DNA from: Alloalcanivorax xiamenensis
GTDB lineage: Bacteria > Pseudomonadota > Gammaproteobacteria > Pseudomonadales > Alcanivoracaceae
Reading direction: 5' to 3'
Assembly: GCF_009846745.1 (NCBI RefSeq)
Contig: NZ_AQPF01000007.1
Location: 98,577-162,576, forward strand
DNA: 64,000 bases
Below the pieces are notes generated by a model, which was not told the DNA's origin, did not search any database, and was given only the letters and a program-made list of their open reading frames with translations. Numbering within the stretch: position 1 is the first letter of the stretch; each line of letters begins with the position of its first letter. This document shows positions 9,949 through 19,815 of the stretch, piece by piece. The translations under genes and the position numbers were made by a program.

Positions 9949-10603
9949 CGCTTTGGCCGAGGCCCTGGAGGCCCGCGGCGTCGGCCCGGATCAGTTCTCC
10001 GAACTGATGATCCGGCTGCTGGACCGGGGCGTGCTGTGCCGTGACGAAAGCAAAAAGGAAACGGAGCTCTACGATCGCTACCTGCAGGTGGAAGATCTGG
10101 TGGAGGACTACCTGAGCGTGCTGCGCATTCGCCTGCTGCACGAACGGCGTTTTCATTCGCTGCGGCTGTTTCCACCCGGCGCCGAGGTACCCGGCCTGGC
10201 CGACAGTGAGGACGGCTTCAACCAGGGCCTGCGCGAGCGCCTGAGCCAACAGGAAGTGGCCGCCATTCTGGTGTTGCGCGCGGAGTACGACAAAGCGCTG
10301 CGCGAAGGCCAGATCGACGAACACGGCCAAGTGATGCTGCCGCTGGAAGCGTTCAACCTGGCCAGCAAGAATCTGCTTGGCCGGCCGCTGCCGGAGGCGC
10401 TCACCGAACGGCGCGCCCTGTTCCGCCGGCTGCGTCAGTTACGGCTGATCCGCACCGCCAGCGACGATGGTCTGGAAGACGCCGAGACCTGGCTGACCAT
10501 CCGTCCGGACATCACCGGCCTGGTCACCGACGCGGTACTCAGCCAGCTCACCGGCGACGGGCCGGACGCCGAAGCCCCTTCATCGGAAGAGCTGCCATCA
10601 TGA
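9935..10603 (+). CDS. jetB: Wadjet system protein JetB (DUF4194, MksE-like)
   Basis: A 222-residue protein of the DUF4194/MksE type, the small KITE-like subunit that bridges kleisin and SMC arms. I chose the ATG at 9935 (MTIRDALAEALEARG), which overlaps the end of jetA by 14 bases; the upstream reading encodes MMVSCWNWN, which does not look real. Characteristic features are LLDRGVLCRDES, the acidic helix LQVEDLVEDYLSVLRIRLL, and FRRLRQLRLIRT ahead of a winged-helix-like end. It is followed 40 bases later by jetC. Confidence 0.87.
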   Translation: MTIRDALAEALEARGVGPDQFSELMIRLLDRGVLCRDESKKETELYDRYLQVEDLVEDYLSVLRIRLLHERRFHSLRLFPPGAEVPGLADSEDGFNQGLRERLSQQEVAAILVLRAEYDKALREGQIDEHGQVMLPLEAFNLASKNLLGRPLPEALTERRALFRRLRQLRLIRTASDDGLEDAETWLTIRPDITGLVTDAVLSQLTGDGPDAEAPSSEELPS

Positions 10604-10643
10604 CCGGTTATTTCACGTTCGCCTTTGTTGATCCGAGCCGCCC

Positions 10644-13600
10644 ATGTTTTTGAAACGTTCCATCACCGTCAATTGGGGCAACCTGCCCGCCGAAGAGCTG
10701 GAATACGGTCCCATCAATCTGTTCTCCGGCGGTAACGGCTCCGGCAAGACCACCGCCGCCGACGCCCTGCAGACGCTGATGACCGCCGCCCACGACAATC
10801 TGTTCAATTACAACCCGGGCCAGGACGAAACCACCCAGCGCGGCCGGGGCGGCAAGCAGGTCCGCACATTGGCGTCCTATATTCTCGGCTGCGACGACGG
10901 CGCCTTCGCCCGCCCCTATGACAGCGACGGTTACCTGGCCGGCGTGTTTCATCCCACCAAGGGCGAGACCGCCGAGCCGTTCACGGCGGTGATTGGTGTA
11001 CGCGCGCATCTGGACCGCGCCGGCGTTACCGCCCAGGCGCGGCAAAATGAACTGCTGTTGATGATCGTGCCTGGCGAGATGCTGAGCCTGTCGCACTTCG
11101 TGCACGACGAGGGCGCCGAACGTCAGGTGGTGAAAATCACCGAGCTGCCCAATGCGCTGCGCCGCACATTCGGCAAAAAGAACGTGGAAACCTACGAGAA
11201 GAAAGGCGCGTATCTGGCCCGACTGTACGGCGCCCTGCGCGGCCGCCGCGACGCCGTGTCCCAGCAGGAAGCCAAGAACGCCGCCCGCACCTTCGCCCGT
11301 TTCATGGCGTACAAACCGGTGGACTCCATTGATCAGTTCGTCGCCGGCGAAGTGCTGGAAGCCCAGGACATGGGCGACACCCTGCGCCGCATCCGCGACA
11401 TGCTGCGCACCATCCATGGCATGGAGCAGGAGGCCCGGCAACTGCGCGCCAGCGTGGATTATCTGGAGCAGGCCCGTGGCGAAGCCGAGCAGTATCAGGA
11501 GACCTGGCTGGAACGCACCGCCCTCGCCTACGGCGCCGCCGCGCAACGTTACCGCCGCAACCAGCGCCAGTACCTGGAGAAAAAAGAGGAGCAGTCCCAA
11601 TTCCGCCAGCAACAACAGGCGTTGCGCGAAGAAGCGGAACAGGTGGAACAGCGCCTGGAGCAAGCCCACGACGAACTGGTGGGACTGGAAGCGCGCATAC
11701 AGGGCATCCCGGCGCTGCGCGACAAACAGCAGCTGCAGGCACAGTTGGAAAGCCTGACTCAACAATTGCAGCAAGGTGCCCGGCCATTGCTGGAACAGGA
11801 CCAGCAGCGTACCCGCAACTTCACCGCGCTGCGCAATATGCGCGATTTACTCAACCGCCACAGTATCGAACTGGAATTGCCGCTGTTCGCCAGCAAGGGC
11901 TGGCGCGCCACCAGCAAGGAACTGCTGGCCCTGGAACAGCGCCCGATGCCGGACCTGAATCAGATGCTGGCACGGGACTGGATCAATCTGTCACCGCTGG
12001 AAAGTGGTCTGGAGCAAGCCCGCGCCGAGCAGCAGTTGCACAACTATCTGGCGGAGCGGTTGCACGGACAGGCGGAAACCAGCGGCGATCGGGAAAGCCT
12101 CTCCCTGGCGCAGCGACTGGACCGGCTGGTGACACAAAGAGCGCAGGCGCTGGAAAAGCTGGACGAACAGCAAAAGCAGATTCAGCACCGCATCAGCACC
12201 CTGGAATCAAAACGGGTGAACTATCCCCGCGATGTGGAAGAAGCGCTGCAAGCGATCCGCGAGCAATGCCCCCAGGCCGACCCGCGCGTGCTCTGCGATC
12301 ACGTGGAAGTGCAGGACCCGGAATGGCAAATGGCCATCGAGGGTTATCTGGGCGGCGCCCGCTTCGGCATTCTGGTGGAGCCGGATTACGAAGCGGAAGC
12401 GATCCGTGTGGTACGCCGGCTGGCCGGCCGCCAGCGCAACAAGGCCCGGGTGATCCAGGGCGAACAGGCGCGGCGGGACGCGGAGAAAGCCGCGCTGCCG
12501 GCGGAGTCCATCTTCCATGTGCTGCGTTTTTCCCATCGCACCGCGGAGCATTATCTGAAGGCGTCCTACGGCAATGTGGTGCGGGTGGACGACGCCGAAA
12601 CCCTGCGCCGCACCCGGCGTGGTATCACCAGCGATGGCCTGGGCTCCGGCAACTACGCGCTGTTCCGCTGCGATCTGGACGACAGCCAGTTGGTGTTCGG
12701 CGAGACCGCCCGCGAGCGCAACCTGTATGCGCAGCGCAACGCCCTGATGGACGTACAGGAAAGCTACCGCCACGCCAGCGATGACTATCAGGCGGTGCGG
12801 CAATTGCAACAGCAGGTGCTCGAGTTCAAGCCGCTGGACTGGGTGGCCACTGTCACTCACCTGCTGCAATGCCAGCGCCAGTTGTCCGACACCGAACAGG
12901 CCCTGGCCAATCTCGACCTCAGTGACCATGAAGAGCTGGAACGGCAACAGCAGGACGCCCGTCAGCGGCACAAGCAGTTGACCCAACGGCAGGGCGAATT
13001 GAAGGAAGAAAACGGCAAGCTCGGCGAGCAGCAACACGCCTGCGAACGTGCCATCAGTGCCCTCGCCGACCAGAGTGAGCAGCTGCAGCAGGATCAGGAA
13101 GACGCCGAGGCACACTTACACGCCTGCACCCGCTACTGGCCGGATCTGGATGTGCTGTCCCGTATCGATGCCATGGACCAGCGTCTGCAAGCCGCCCAGG
13201 ACGACATCGATTTCGGCAGCGAGGAGCGGGCTCTGCTCAATACGCTGAACAGCAACGCTGTTGCCCTGGAACGGCTTGTCGGCGACTACAATCAGCAGGC
13301 CCAGCCGGCGGATCAGGTCTTTATTGAAACCGTCGAGGAACTGCACAGCGCCCCGTTCTTCGGCCATGTGCATCACCTGCATCAACAGCTGGACAACCTG
13401 CACAACCGGCTGCGCAACAACGTCCTGCTGAGCAAACTGGAACAACTGGGCGGCCTGCGCGACACCTTCAACACCACCTTTGTCAGCGACCTGTGCAACC
13501 AGATCCAGCAAGCCATCAAGGACGGCGAACGTACCCTCAAGAATCTGAACAAGGAACTGGAGCACCATTACTTCGGCGCAGACCGGGAGCGGTTCTCTTT

Positions 13601-14294
13601 CGACTGGGAGTGGGTACAGGAATACAAGGAGTACTGGGACTTCTTCCGCGAAGTTACCGAGATTCCCAACCTGGGCGATGGCGCCAGCCTGTTCGAGAGT
13701 ACTCTCTCCGACAGGGCCACGGATGTGCGCGACCGGCTGCTCGCATTGCTGTTGGACGGCGACGAACAGCAGGCGCTGCGCGAGCTGGAGCGGATCAGCG
13801 ACTACCGGCGCTATCGCCGCTACGACATCCTCAAACACCCGGAAAACAAGGCGCCGATCCGTCTCAGCCAGTACGGCACCGGCTCCGGCGGCCAGTTGGA
13901 AACGCCCGCCTACATTATCCGCGCCGCCGCCATCACCAGTGCGTTCCGCTTCAACGAAGGCGACAGCCACCTGCGCATGGTGATCGTCGACGAAGCGTTC
14001 ATGCACATGGACGAAACCCGCTCACGCCAGGTGATCCGCTACCTCACTGAAACCCTGGGCCTGCAACTGATCTTCATCATGCCCACCAGCAAGGCCGGCC
14101 CCTTCCTGGACCTGGTCAGCAACCAGTTCGTGTTCAGCAAGGTGCCAAGCCCGGTGCCGGTGGGCGAACTCAATACCCGCGTGCTGGTGGACCGCCAGCA
14201 ACTCAACCAGGAACGCATCGCCGAACTGTGGGATCAACACCGGCGGGTGATCCGCCAGCAAGGCGCGCTGGACTTCATGGAAGGGATTTCGTGA
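10644..14294 (+). CDS. jetC: Wadjet system SMC-like ATPase JetC (MksB-like)
   Basis: A 1216-residue SMC/RecN-type ATPase and the motor of the complex, expected to extrude DNA loops. Walker A is GGNGSGKT at residues 29-36. The ABC-type signature region YGTGSGGQ starts at 1077, and Walker B RMVIVDE is at 1111-1117. Between the ATPase halves lie long Gln/Glu-rich coiled coils (YLEKKEEQSQFRQQQQALRE and similar) around a central hinge-like portion. The C-terminal LQLIFIMPTSKAGPFLD is typical of COG4913 proteins. Length and composition fit the family well, and no key residue is missing. Confidence 0.93.
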   Translation: MFLKRSITVNWGNLPAEELEYGPINLFSGGNGSGKTTAADALQTLMTAAHDNLFNYNPGQDETTQRGRGGKQVRTLASYILGCDDGAFARPYDSDGYLAGVFHPTKGETAEPFTAVIGVRAHLDRAGVTAQARQNELLLMIVPGEMLSLSHFVHDEGAERQVVKITELPNALRRTFGKKNVETYEKKGAYLARLYGALRGRRDAVSQQEAKNAARTFARFMAYKPVDSIDQFVAGEVLEAQDMGDTLRRIRDMLRTIHGMEQEARQLRASVDYLEQARGEAEQYQETWLERTALAYGAAAQRYRRNQRQYLEKKEEQSQFRQQQQALREEAEQVEQRLEQAHDELVGLEARIQGIPALRDKQQLQAQLESLTQQLQQGARPLLEQDQQRTRNFTALRNMRDLLNRHSIELELPLFASKGWRATSKELLALEQRPMPDLNQMLARDWINLSPLESGLEQARAEQQLHNYLAERLHGQAETSGDRESLSLAQRLDRLVTQRAQALEKLDEQQKQIQHRISTLESKRVNYPRDVEEALQAIREQCPQADPRVLCDHVEVQDPEWQMAIEGYLGGARFGILVEPDYEAEAIRVVRRLAGRQRNKARVIQGEQARRDAEKAALPAESIFHVLRFSHRTAEHYLKASYGNVVRVDDAETLRRTRRGITSDGLGSGNYALFRCDLDDSQLVFGETARERNLYAQRNALMDVQESYRHASDDYQAVRQLQQQVLEFKPLDWVATVTHLLQCQRQLSDTEQALANLDLSDHEELERQQQDARQRHKQLTQRQGELKEENGKLGEQQHACERAISALADQSEQLQQDQEDAEAHLHACTRYWPDLDVLSRIDAMDQRLQAAQDDIDFGSEERALLNTLNSNAVALERLVGDYNQQAQPADQVFIETVEELHSAPFFGHVHHLHQQLDNLHNRLRNNVLLSKLEQLGGLRDTFNTTFVSDLCNQIQQAIKDGERTLKNLNKELEHHYFGADRERFSFDWEWVQEYKEYWDFFREVTEIPNLGDGASLFESTLSDRATDVRDRLLALLLDGDEQQALRELERISDYRRYRRYDILKHPENKAPIRLSQYGTGSGGQLETPAYIIRAAAITSAFRFNEGDSHLRMVIVDEAFMHMDETRSRQVIRYLTETLGLQLIFIMPTSKAGPFLDLVSNQFVFSKVPSPVPVGELNTRVLVDRQQLNQERIAELWDQHRRVIRQQGALDFMEGIS

Positions 14295-14322
14295 TGGCGG
14301 GACTGACCATGGGGACAACCTG

Positions 14323-15441
14323 GTGAGCGCGCCGCTCTGGCTGCAAGAGGAGCCCTGGCTGGGGCGGCTACTGGGCTGGTTTCTGGACCGGCTGGAGCAG
14401 CCCCGTACCCAGACCATTACCCGCCGGGTCAAACAATCCACCGTGCCGGAATTGTTCCAGTTCAGCGAGGATACCCGCTACCGCTGGCAACTGATGGAAC
14501 GGCTGGCACAGGAATACCGGGTCTTCAGCATCCATTACGACTCCCGTTTGAGTGCTTTTCAGGAGCGCTATGAGAACGCCCAGCTCCGTCTCAATCCGGC
14601 TTGTGAGGCGCTGCTGCGCGGCTGGCTCGACCGTCCCCGCGTGGATCCGCTGAGACAGACCTGGCGCAATGCACTGAGCGGCCATGAAGCGCACTTTCAG
14701 GATGGCGGCGCGGCGCTCCTTGATGCCAAGCCGGCACTGGCCGGCGACTCACCGGAAGACATGGTCGGTCATTTCATCCGTGCCGCCAGCTTGCTGGACA
14801 GCGGCCTGACATTGCGCGAGCTCTCCGCCCGCTGCTTTCGCGGCAATTCCAAGTTTCTCGATGGCCGTCAGGAACTGCTCACCCGCCTGTTTGGCGAGCG
14901 CGCCCAACTCATCCGGCCACGGCCTCTGTTGCTTACCGCCTGGGCACCGGCCGGCTGCGGGCGGTTGCTGATCGTGGAAAATCAGGACACCTTTCTGCGC
15001 CTGGTGGCGCAGGCTCCGGCAGGCTATGCGCTGCTTTATAGCGGCGGCTTCCGCGCCAGCGCCCAGCGCCTCACCAGCCCCCATACCCGTTTCGCCTTCC
15101 TCCCCGGCAGCGACCCCGCCGTCTTCCGCCAGCGCTGGCTTGACCACACCCTGGCGGCTTTCTTCTGGGGCGATCTGGATTTTGCCGGTCTCGGCATCCT
15201 TGCCACGCTACGGCAAAGTCTGCCGGACCTGGTCGCCTGGCAGCCGGGTTACCAGCCGATGCTCCTGGCGCTGACCCGTGGAGAGGGACACAGCGCCGAA
15301 CAGGCCGGCAAGGATCGCCAGAACGATCCAGGGCACACCGGCTGTCCCTATGCGGATCGGCAGCTGTTGCCAGCGCTGCGCGATAGCAAGCGGTTTCTTG
15401 ATCAGGAAGCCTTCCTGCCGGCGTTGCCCTCCCGGGGTTGA
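14323..15441 (+). CDS. jetD: Wadjet system nuclease JetD (DUF3322/DUF2220, Toprim-like)
   Basis: A 372-residue protein, the nuclease of the Wadjet complex. The N-terminal half is the DUF3322-type arm (YRWQLMERLAQEYRVF). The C-terminal half keeps the Toprim-like acidic set: E219 in LIVENQDTFLRL, and D284/D286 in FFWGDLDFAGLGIL. The start is GTG (VSAPLWLQEEPWLG), 28 bases after the jetC stop. A short ATG frame at 14294 runs in another frame and is closed by the TGA overlapping this start, which might give coupled re-initiation. It is the last gene of the operon. Confidence 0.87.
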   Translation: MSAPLWLQEEPWLGRLLGWFLDRLEQPRTQTITRRVKQSTVPELFQFSEDTRYRWQLMERLAQEYRVFSIHYDSRLSAFQERYENAQLRLNPACEALLRGWLDRPRVDPLRQTWRNALSGHEAHFQDGGAALLDAKPALAGDSPEDMVGHFIRAASLLDSGLTLRELSARCFRGNSKFLDGRQELLTRLFGERAQLIRPRPLLLTAWAPAGCGRLLIVENQDTFLRLVAQAPAGYALLYSGGFRASAQRLTSPHTRFAFLPGSDPAVFRQRWLDHTLAAFFWGDLDFAGLGILATLRQSLPDLVAWQPGYQPMLLALTRGEGHSAEQAGKDRQNDPGHTGCPYADRQLLPALRDSKRFLDQEAFLPALPSRG

Positions 15442-15489
15442 TCCCCATTATGGGTTGCCCTGCCTGGTATTCCGCCTCGACTTTAAAAT

Positions 15490-15508
15490 AATAATGAAAA
15501 CCATTACT
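15490..15508 (+). promoter_or_regulatory. Fur box upstream of fagA-fumC
   Basis: The 19-base stretch AATAATGAAAACCATTACT agrees with the Fur consensus GATAATGATAATCATTATC at 14 positions by my count. It ends 38 bases before the fagA start, in an AT-rich patch unlike its surroundings. Iron-replete Fur would repress the operon. Confidence 0.8.
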
Positions 15509-15545
15509 ATTTGAACCTTGTTATCAATGACGAGGCAGATCGGCC

Positions 15546-15917
15546 ATGCCCTCCCCCCGGCCCGTCCCCGATCCGGCATTGCGGTTACTGCGGCGGAAGA
15601 TCCGGTTCGGCACTGAACCGGATAACCCGACGTTGTTCCCGCTTTGGCGAATGCAGGAAGAAGCGGTGTTCATCGGCACCGCGGATACGGAGGCCCGGCG
15701 CGGTCTGTTCGAGGGGCAATTCCGTTTGCTGCTCGACACCGTGATGGACGAACTGGTGCCCCGACATTGGCGCTGCCAGTGTCTGGATCATATTCACACT
15801 CCCTTGGGGTCCCTTCACCGGCTCGCCGATGACGACGCTTCCCGGCGGCACGTGCGCCAGCTGCTCTGGGAGCTGTCGGTATCCAGCCGTTACGTACAAC
15901 ACAGTCTTATTGGATAA
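15546..15917 (+). CDS. fagA: FagA-like protein, Fur-associated gene upstream of fumC
   Basis: A 123-residue protein resembling Pseudomonas FagA, whose gene stands first in the iron-regulated fagA-fumC-sodA operon. The shared core is FRLLLDTVMDELVPRHWRCQ followed by CLDHIHTPLGSLHRL. No catalytic function is known for the family. A GAGG ribosome site lies about 10 bases before the ATG. It ends 11 bases before fumC, so the two are co-transcribed, and a Fur box sits just upstream. No sodA follows fumC here, unlike Pseudomonas aeruginosa. Confidence 0.8.
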   Translation: MPSPRPVPDPALRLLRRKIRFGTEPDNPTLFPLWRMQEEAVFIGTADTEARRGLFEGQFRLLLDTVMDELVPRHWRCQCLDHIHTPLGSLHRLADDDASRRHVRQLLWELSVSSRYVQHSLIG

Positions 15918-15928
15918 GGATTCTTTGC

Positions 15929-17305
<1,377 letters not shown>

Positions 17306-17316
17306 GTCCCGTTTTG

Positions 17317-17355
17317 GCTCCGTCGCGGCGTCGATAGCGCGGCGGAGCTTTTTTT
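17317..17355 (+). terminator. intrinsic terminator of fagA-fumC
   Basis: A GC-rich stem GCTCCGTCGC / GCGGCGGAGC (one wobble pair) closes a 12-base loop and is followed by seven T. It overlaps the stop codon of the convergent argC gene. Confidence 0.85.
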
Positions 17356-18295
17356 ACAGCCCGGTGGCTTCGTCGATCCCCAGGTGCACGTTCATATTCT
17401 GCACCGCGGCGCCGGCCGCCCCCTTGCCCAGGTTATCCAGCCGTGCGATCACGCATTGGCGTTCGCCATTGCCGAACAGAAACAGGTCCACCCGGTTGGT
17501 GTCATTGCTGCCCTGCACATCGAAGAAACCACCGTTGAGGCTGGCCGGGTCATCGGGCATATGCACGCGGATAAAGGGCTCGTTGGCATAGCGCTTGCGG
17601 AAGGTCTCGTACAGCTCGCCAACATCCGTGCCCGGCTTCAGGTGGGACATCTGCAGCGGCACCGTCACCGCCAGCCCTTTCAGGAACGGTCCCACCGTCG
17701 GCACGAACACCGGTGGAAACGCCAGGCCGGTGTAGCGCTGCATCTCCGGCAAGTGCTTGTGCTCCAGGCCGAGGGCGTAGGCACGCGGCGCCCGCAGACG
17801 GCCTTCGGTGTCGGCTTCATAGTCAGCGATCATGCCCTTGCCGCCACCGCTGTAACCGGTCAGAGAGGTTGCGCTGAGCGGGTAGTCAGCGGGCAGCAAG
17901 CCGGCGTCCACCAGTGGCCGTACCGCCAGAATAAAGGCGCTGGCGTGGCAACCCACATTGGCGATGCGCTTGCTGGCACGGATGCGGTCACGCTGGCCGG
18001 CTTCCAGTTCCGGCAGGCCGTAAACCCAGTCGTCGGCCACCCGGAACGCGGTGCTGGCGTCGATCAGGCAGGTGTCGGGGTTATTCACCATGGCCGCCGC
18101 TTCCCTGGACGCGGCGTCGGGCAGGCACAGAAAGGCCACATCGGCGGCGTTCAGCAGCCGGGCACGCTCATCAGCGTCCTTGCGCAAGGCACTGTCGATG
18201 CGCAGCAACTCGATGTCCGGGCGCCCTTCCAGGTACTCGAACAGGCGCAGCCCGGTGGTGCCTTCCTGACCGTCCACATAAACCTTGAATGCCAT
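17354..18295 (-). CDS. argC: N-acetyl-gamma-glutamyl-phosphate reductase, short (type 2) form
   Basis: NADPH-dependent reductase of arginine synthesis. The 313-residue length and opening MAFKVYVDGQEGTTGLRLFE mark the short type 2 form; the longer type 1 begins with a GATG motif. The catalytic cysteine is C116 in NVGCHASAF. The conserved LTGYSGGGKGM and LEHKHLPEMQ loops are present. It converges on fumC, and the ATG is the only sensible start. No other arginine genes are nearby. Confidence 0.93.
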   Translation of the reverse strand: MAFKVYVDGQEGTTGLRLFEYLEGRPDIELLRIDSALRKDADERARLLNAADVAFLCLPDAASREAAAMVNNPDTCLIDASTAFRVADDWVYGLPELEAGQRDRIRASKRIANVGCHASAFILAVRPLVDAGLLPADYPLSATSLTGYSGGGKGMIADYEADTEGRLRAPRAYALGLEHKHLPEMQRYTGLAFPPVFVPTVGPFLKGLAVTVPLQMSHLKPGTDVGELYETFRKRYANEPFIRVHMPDDPASLNGGFFDVQGSNDTNRVDLFLFGNGERQCVIARLDNLGKGAAGAAVQNMNVHLGIDEATGL

Positions 18296-18414
18296 TTTCG
18301 GATCTCCCGGAGAATCAGACCGCCAAGCCTAAGTATCCGGCCGGGCGCTTGCAACGGACAGGTCCATTTTCCACGCTTTCCGCCCCCGATCTCAACCGGC
18401 GGTCTCCAGGTTCG

Positions 18415-19638
18415 CTAAGCGGCGAGGTCGCCGGCGGGGCCGAAGAACTCGAAATGGATATCGGCGTCCTCCACGGCGCGTTGCTTGAGCAGGCGCCAGC
18501 CGTGCTTCAGCATTGGCGCCGGGCCGCACAGGTAAAATTCCGCCGCCCGGTTGCCGATCAATTGATCCAGCAGTACGGAATCCAGCAAGCCCTCGCTGTC
18601 GTGAAGCGCCCGGGCGCGGTCCTCCGCGGTGGCCTCGCTGAGGCGAACGTGGACGCTGAGGTTGGGATAATCCCCCCGCAACGCCGCCAGTTCTTTCTCG
18701 AACGGGCGCACCGCGCCGTTAAGAGCACACTGAATGAAGATGACTTCCCGGCCAACCTGCTGCTCCAGGGCCGCGTGGAGCATGGACAGAATCGGGGTGA
18801 TACCGACACCACCGGCAATCAGGACCAGCGGCTTGCCGGCCTCCACCACGGGTTTCAACACGAACTCCCCGCAAGGCGGCGCCAGTTCCACCACATCCCC
18901 CTGCTTGACCCGGTCATGCAAATAGTTGGAGCAAACGCCGTCCGGGGCCCCGGCCTCACCGGCCAGCTCCCGTTTCACGCTGATCCGGAACCGCGCCGAG
19001 CCCGGCCGATTGGACAGACTGTAATTGCGCATCACCGGCACGCCGTTTTCAGGCGTAAGGCGCAGCGTCACGTACTGCCCGGGACTGTGGGGCTGCAAGG
19101 GCTGGCCATCTTCCGGAGCCAGATACAAGGATACGATATTGTCGCTGGCGGCTTCCCGCTGCTGGACCACGAACCGTTTGAAGCCTTGCCAGCCATGGGT
19201 CTTGGTCTGGGAGTGGTAAATCTCACGTTCGCGTTGAATGAAGAGATCCGCCAGCATGCCGTAAGCCTCCGCCCAGGCATCGATGATCTGGTCCGTGGCC
19301 GCTTCACCCAACACTTCCCGGATCGACGCCAACAGGTTTTCACCCACGATCGGATAGTGCTCCGCCTTGATCCCCAGGGAGACGTGCTTCTGGGCGATCA
19401 ACTCCACCGCTCCGGCCAGCACCGCCGGGTTTTCGATATTGCGTGCGTAGGCGCAAATGGCCGCCGCCAACGCCCGCTGCTGGGTTCCCGCATGCTGATG
19501 GGCCGGGTTGAAGAACCCGCGCACTTCCGGATTTTCCCGGAACATGCGCTGGTAAAAATGGCGGGTCAGCGCCTCTCCATTCTCCTCCAACACAGGAACG
19601 GTTTGTTTGATGACCTCCATCCGGGCCGCTGACAACAT
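18415..19638 (-). CDS. hmp: flavohemoprotein (nitric oxide dioxygenase)
   Basis: A 407-residue flavohaemoglobin that oxidises NO to nitrate using O2 and NAD(P)H. The globin domain (1-140) has the proximal haem ligand H85 in KHVSLGI and the conserved EHYPIVGENLL. The reductase half has the FAD motif RNYSLS and the NAD(P)H loop AGGVGITPILSML, ending in YLCGPAPML and FEFFGPA. I chose the ATG of MLSAARMEV because GGAGG stands just upstream; a 24-residue upstream extension would run through the operator region. Two NsrR-like sites precede it, indicating NO-induced derepression. Confidence 0.96.
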   Translation of the reverse strand: MLSAARMEVIKQTVPVLEENGEALTRHFYQRMFRENPEVRGFFNPAHQHAGTQQRALAAAICAYARNIENPAVLAGAVELIAQKHVSLGIKAEHYPIVGENLLASIREVLGEAATDQIIDAWAEAYGMLADLFIQREREIYHSQTKTHGWQGFKRFVVQQREAASDNIVSLYLAPEDGQPLQPHSPGQYVTLRLTPENGVPVMRNYSLSNRPGSARFRISVKRELAGEAGAPDGVCSNYLHDRVKQGDVVELAPPCGEFVLKPVVEAGKPLVLIAGGVGITPILSMLHAALEQQVGREVIFIQCALNGAVRPFEKELAALRGDYPNLSVHVRLSEATAEDRARALHDSEGLLDSVLLDQLIGNRAAEFYLCGPAPMLKHGWRLLKQRAVEDADIHFEFFGPAGDLAA

Positions 19639-19648
19639 GATGCCTCCT

Positions 19649-19671
19649 AAGTTACATTTAAAATACACCTT
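19649..19671 (-). promoter_or_regulatory. second NsrR-like site, proximal to hmp
   Basis: Read on the hmp strand, arms AAGGTGTATTT and AAATGTAACTT form an imperfect 11-1-11 inverted repeat that resembles the NsrR motif. It touches the hmp ribosome binding site, so occupancy could also hinder translation initiation. It lies 26 bases centre to centre from the distal site. Confidence 0.55.
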
Positions 19672-19674
19672 ATA

Positions 19675-19697
19675 AAGATGCATATTATGTGCATCTT
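19675..19697 (-). promoter_or_regulatory. NsrR-type operator of hmp
   Basis: A 23-base element with perfectly matched arms AAGATGCA and TGCATCTT around a 7-base centre, the published NsrR pattern. It lies about 40 bases upstream of the hmp ATG. NsrR is an NO-sensing iron-sulfur repressor; its gene is not in this window. Confidence 0.8.
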
Positions 19698-19815
19698 TAA
19701 CATAAATCAAGATCGTGACCGGCGCTCGCCGGGCGCTTGACTTTCCATGGCTGCGCCGACACCGTGTTCCCGGCTCACACCAAGCCGGTCTTTTTTAATT
19801 TCAGCAGTGACTCCC

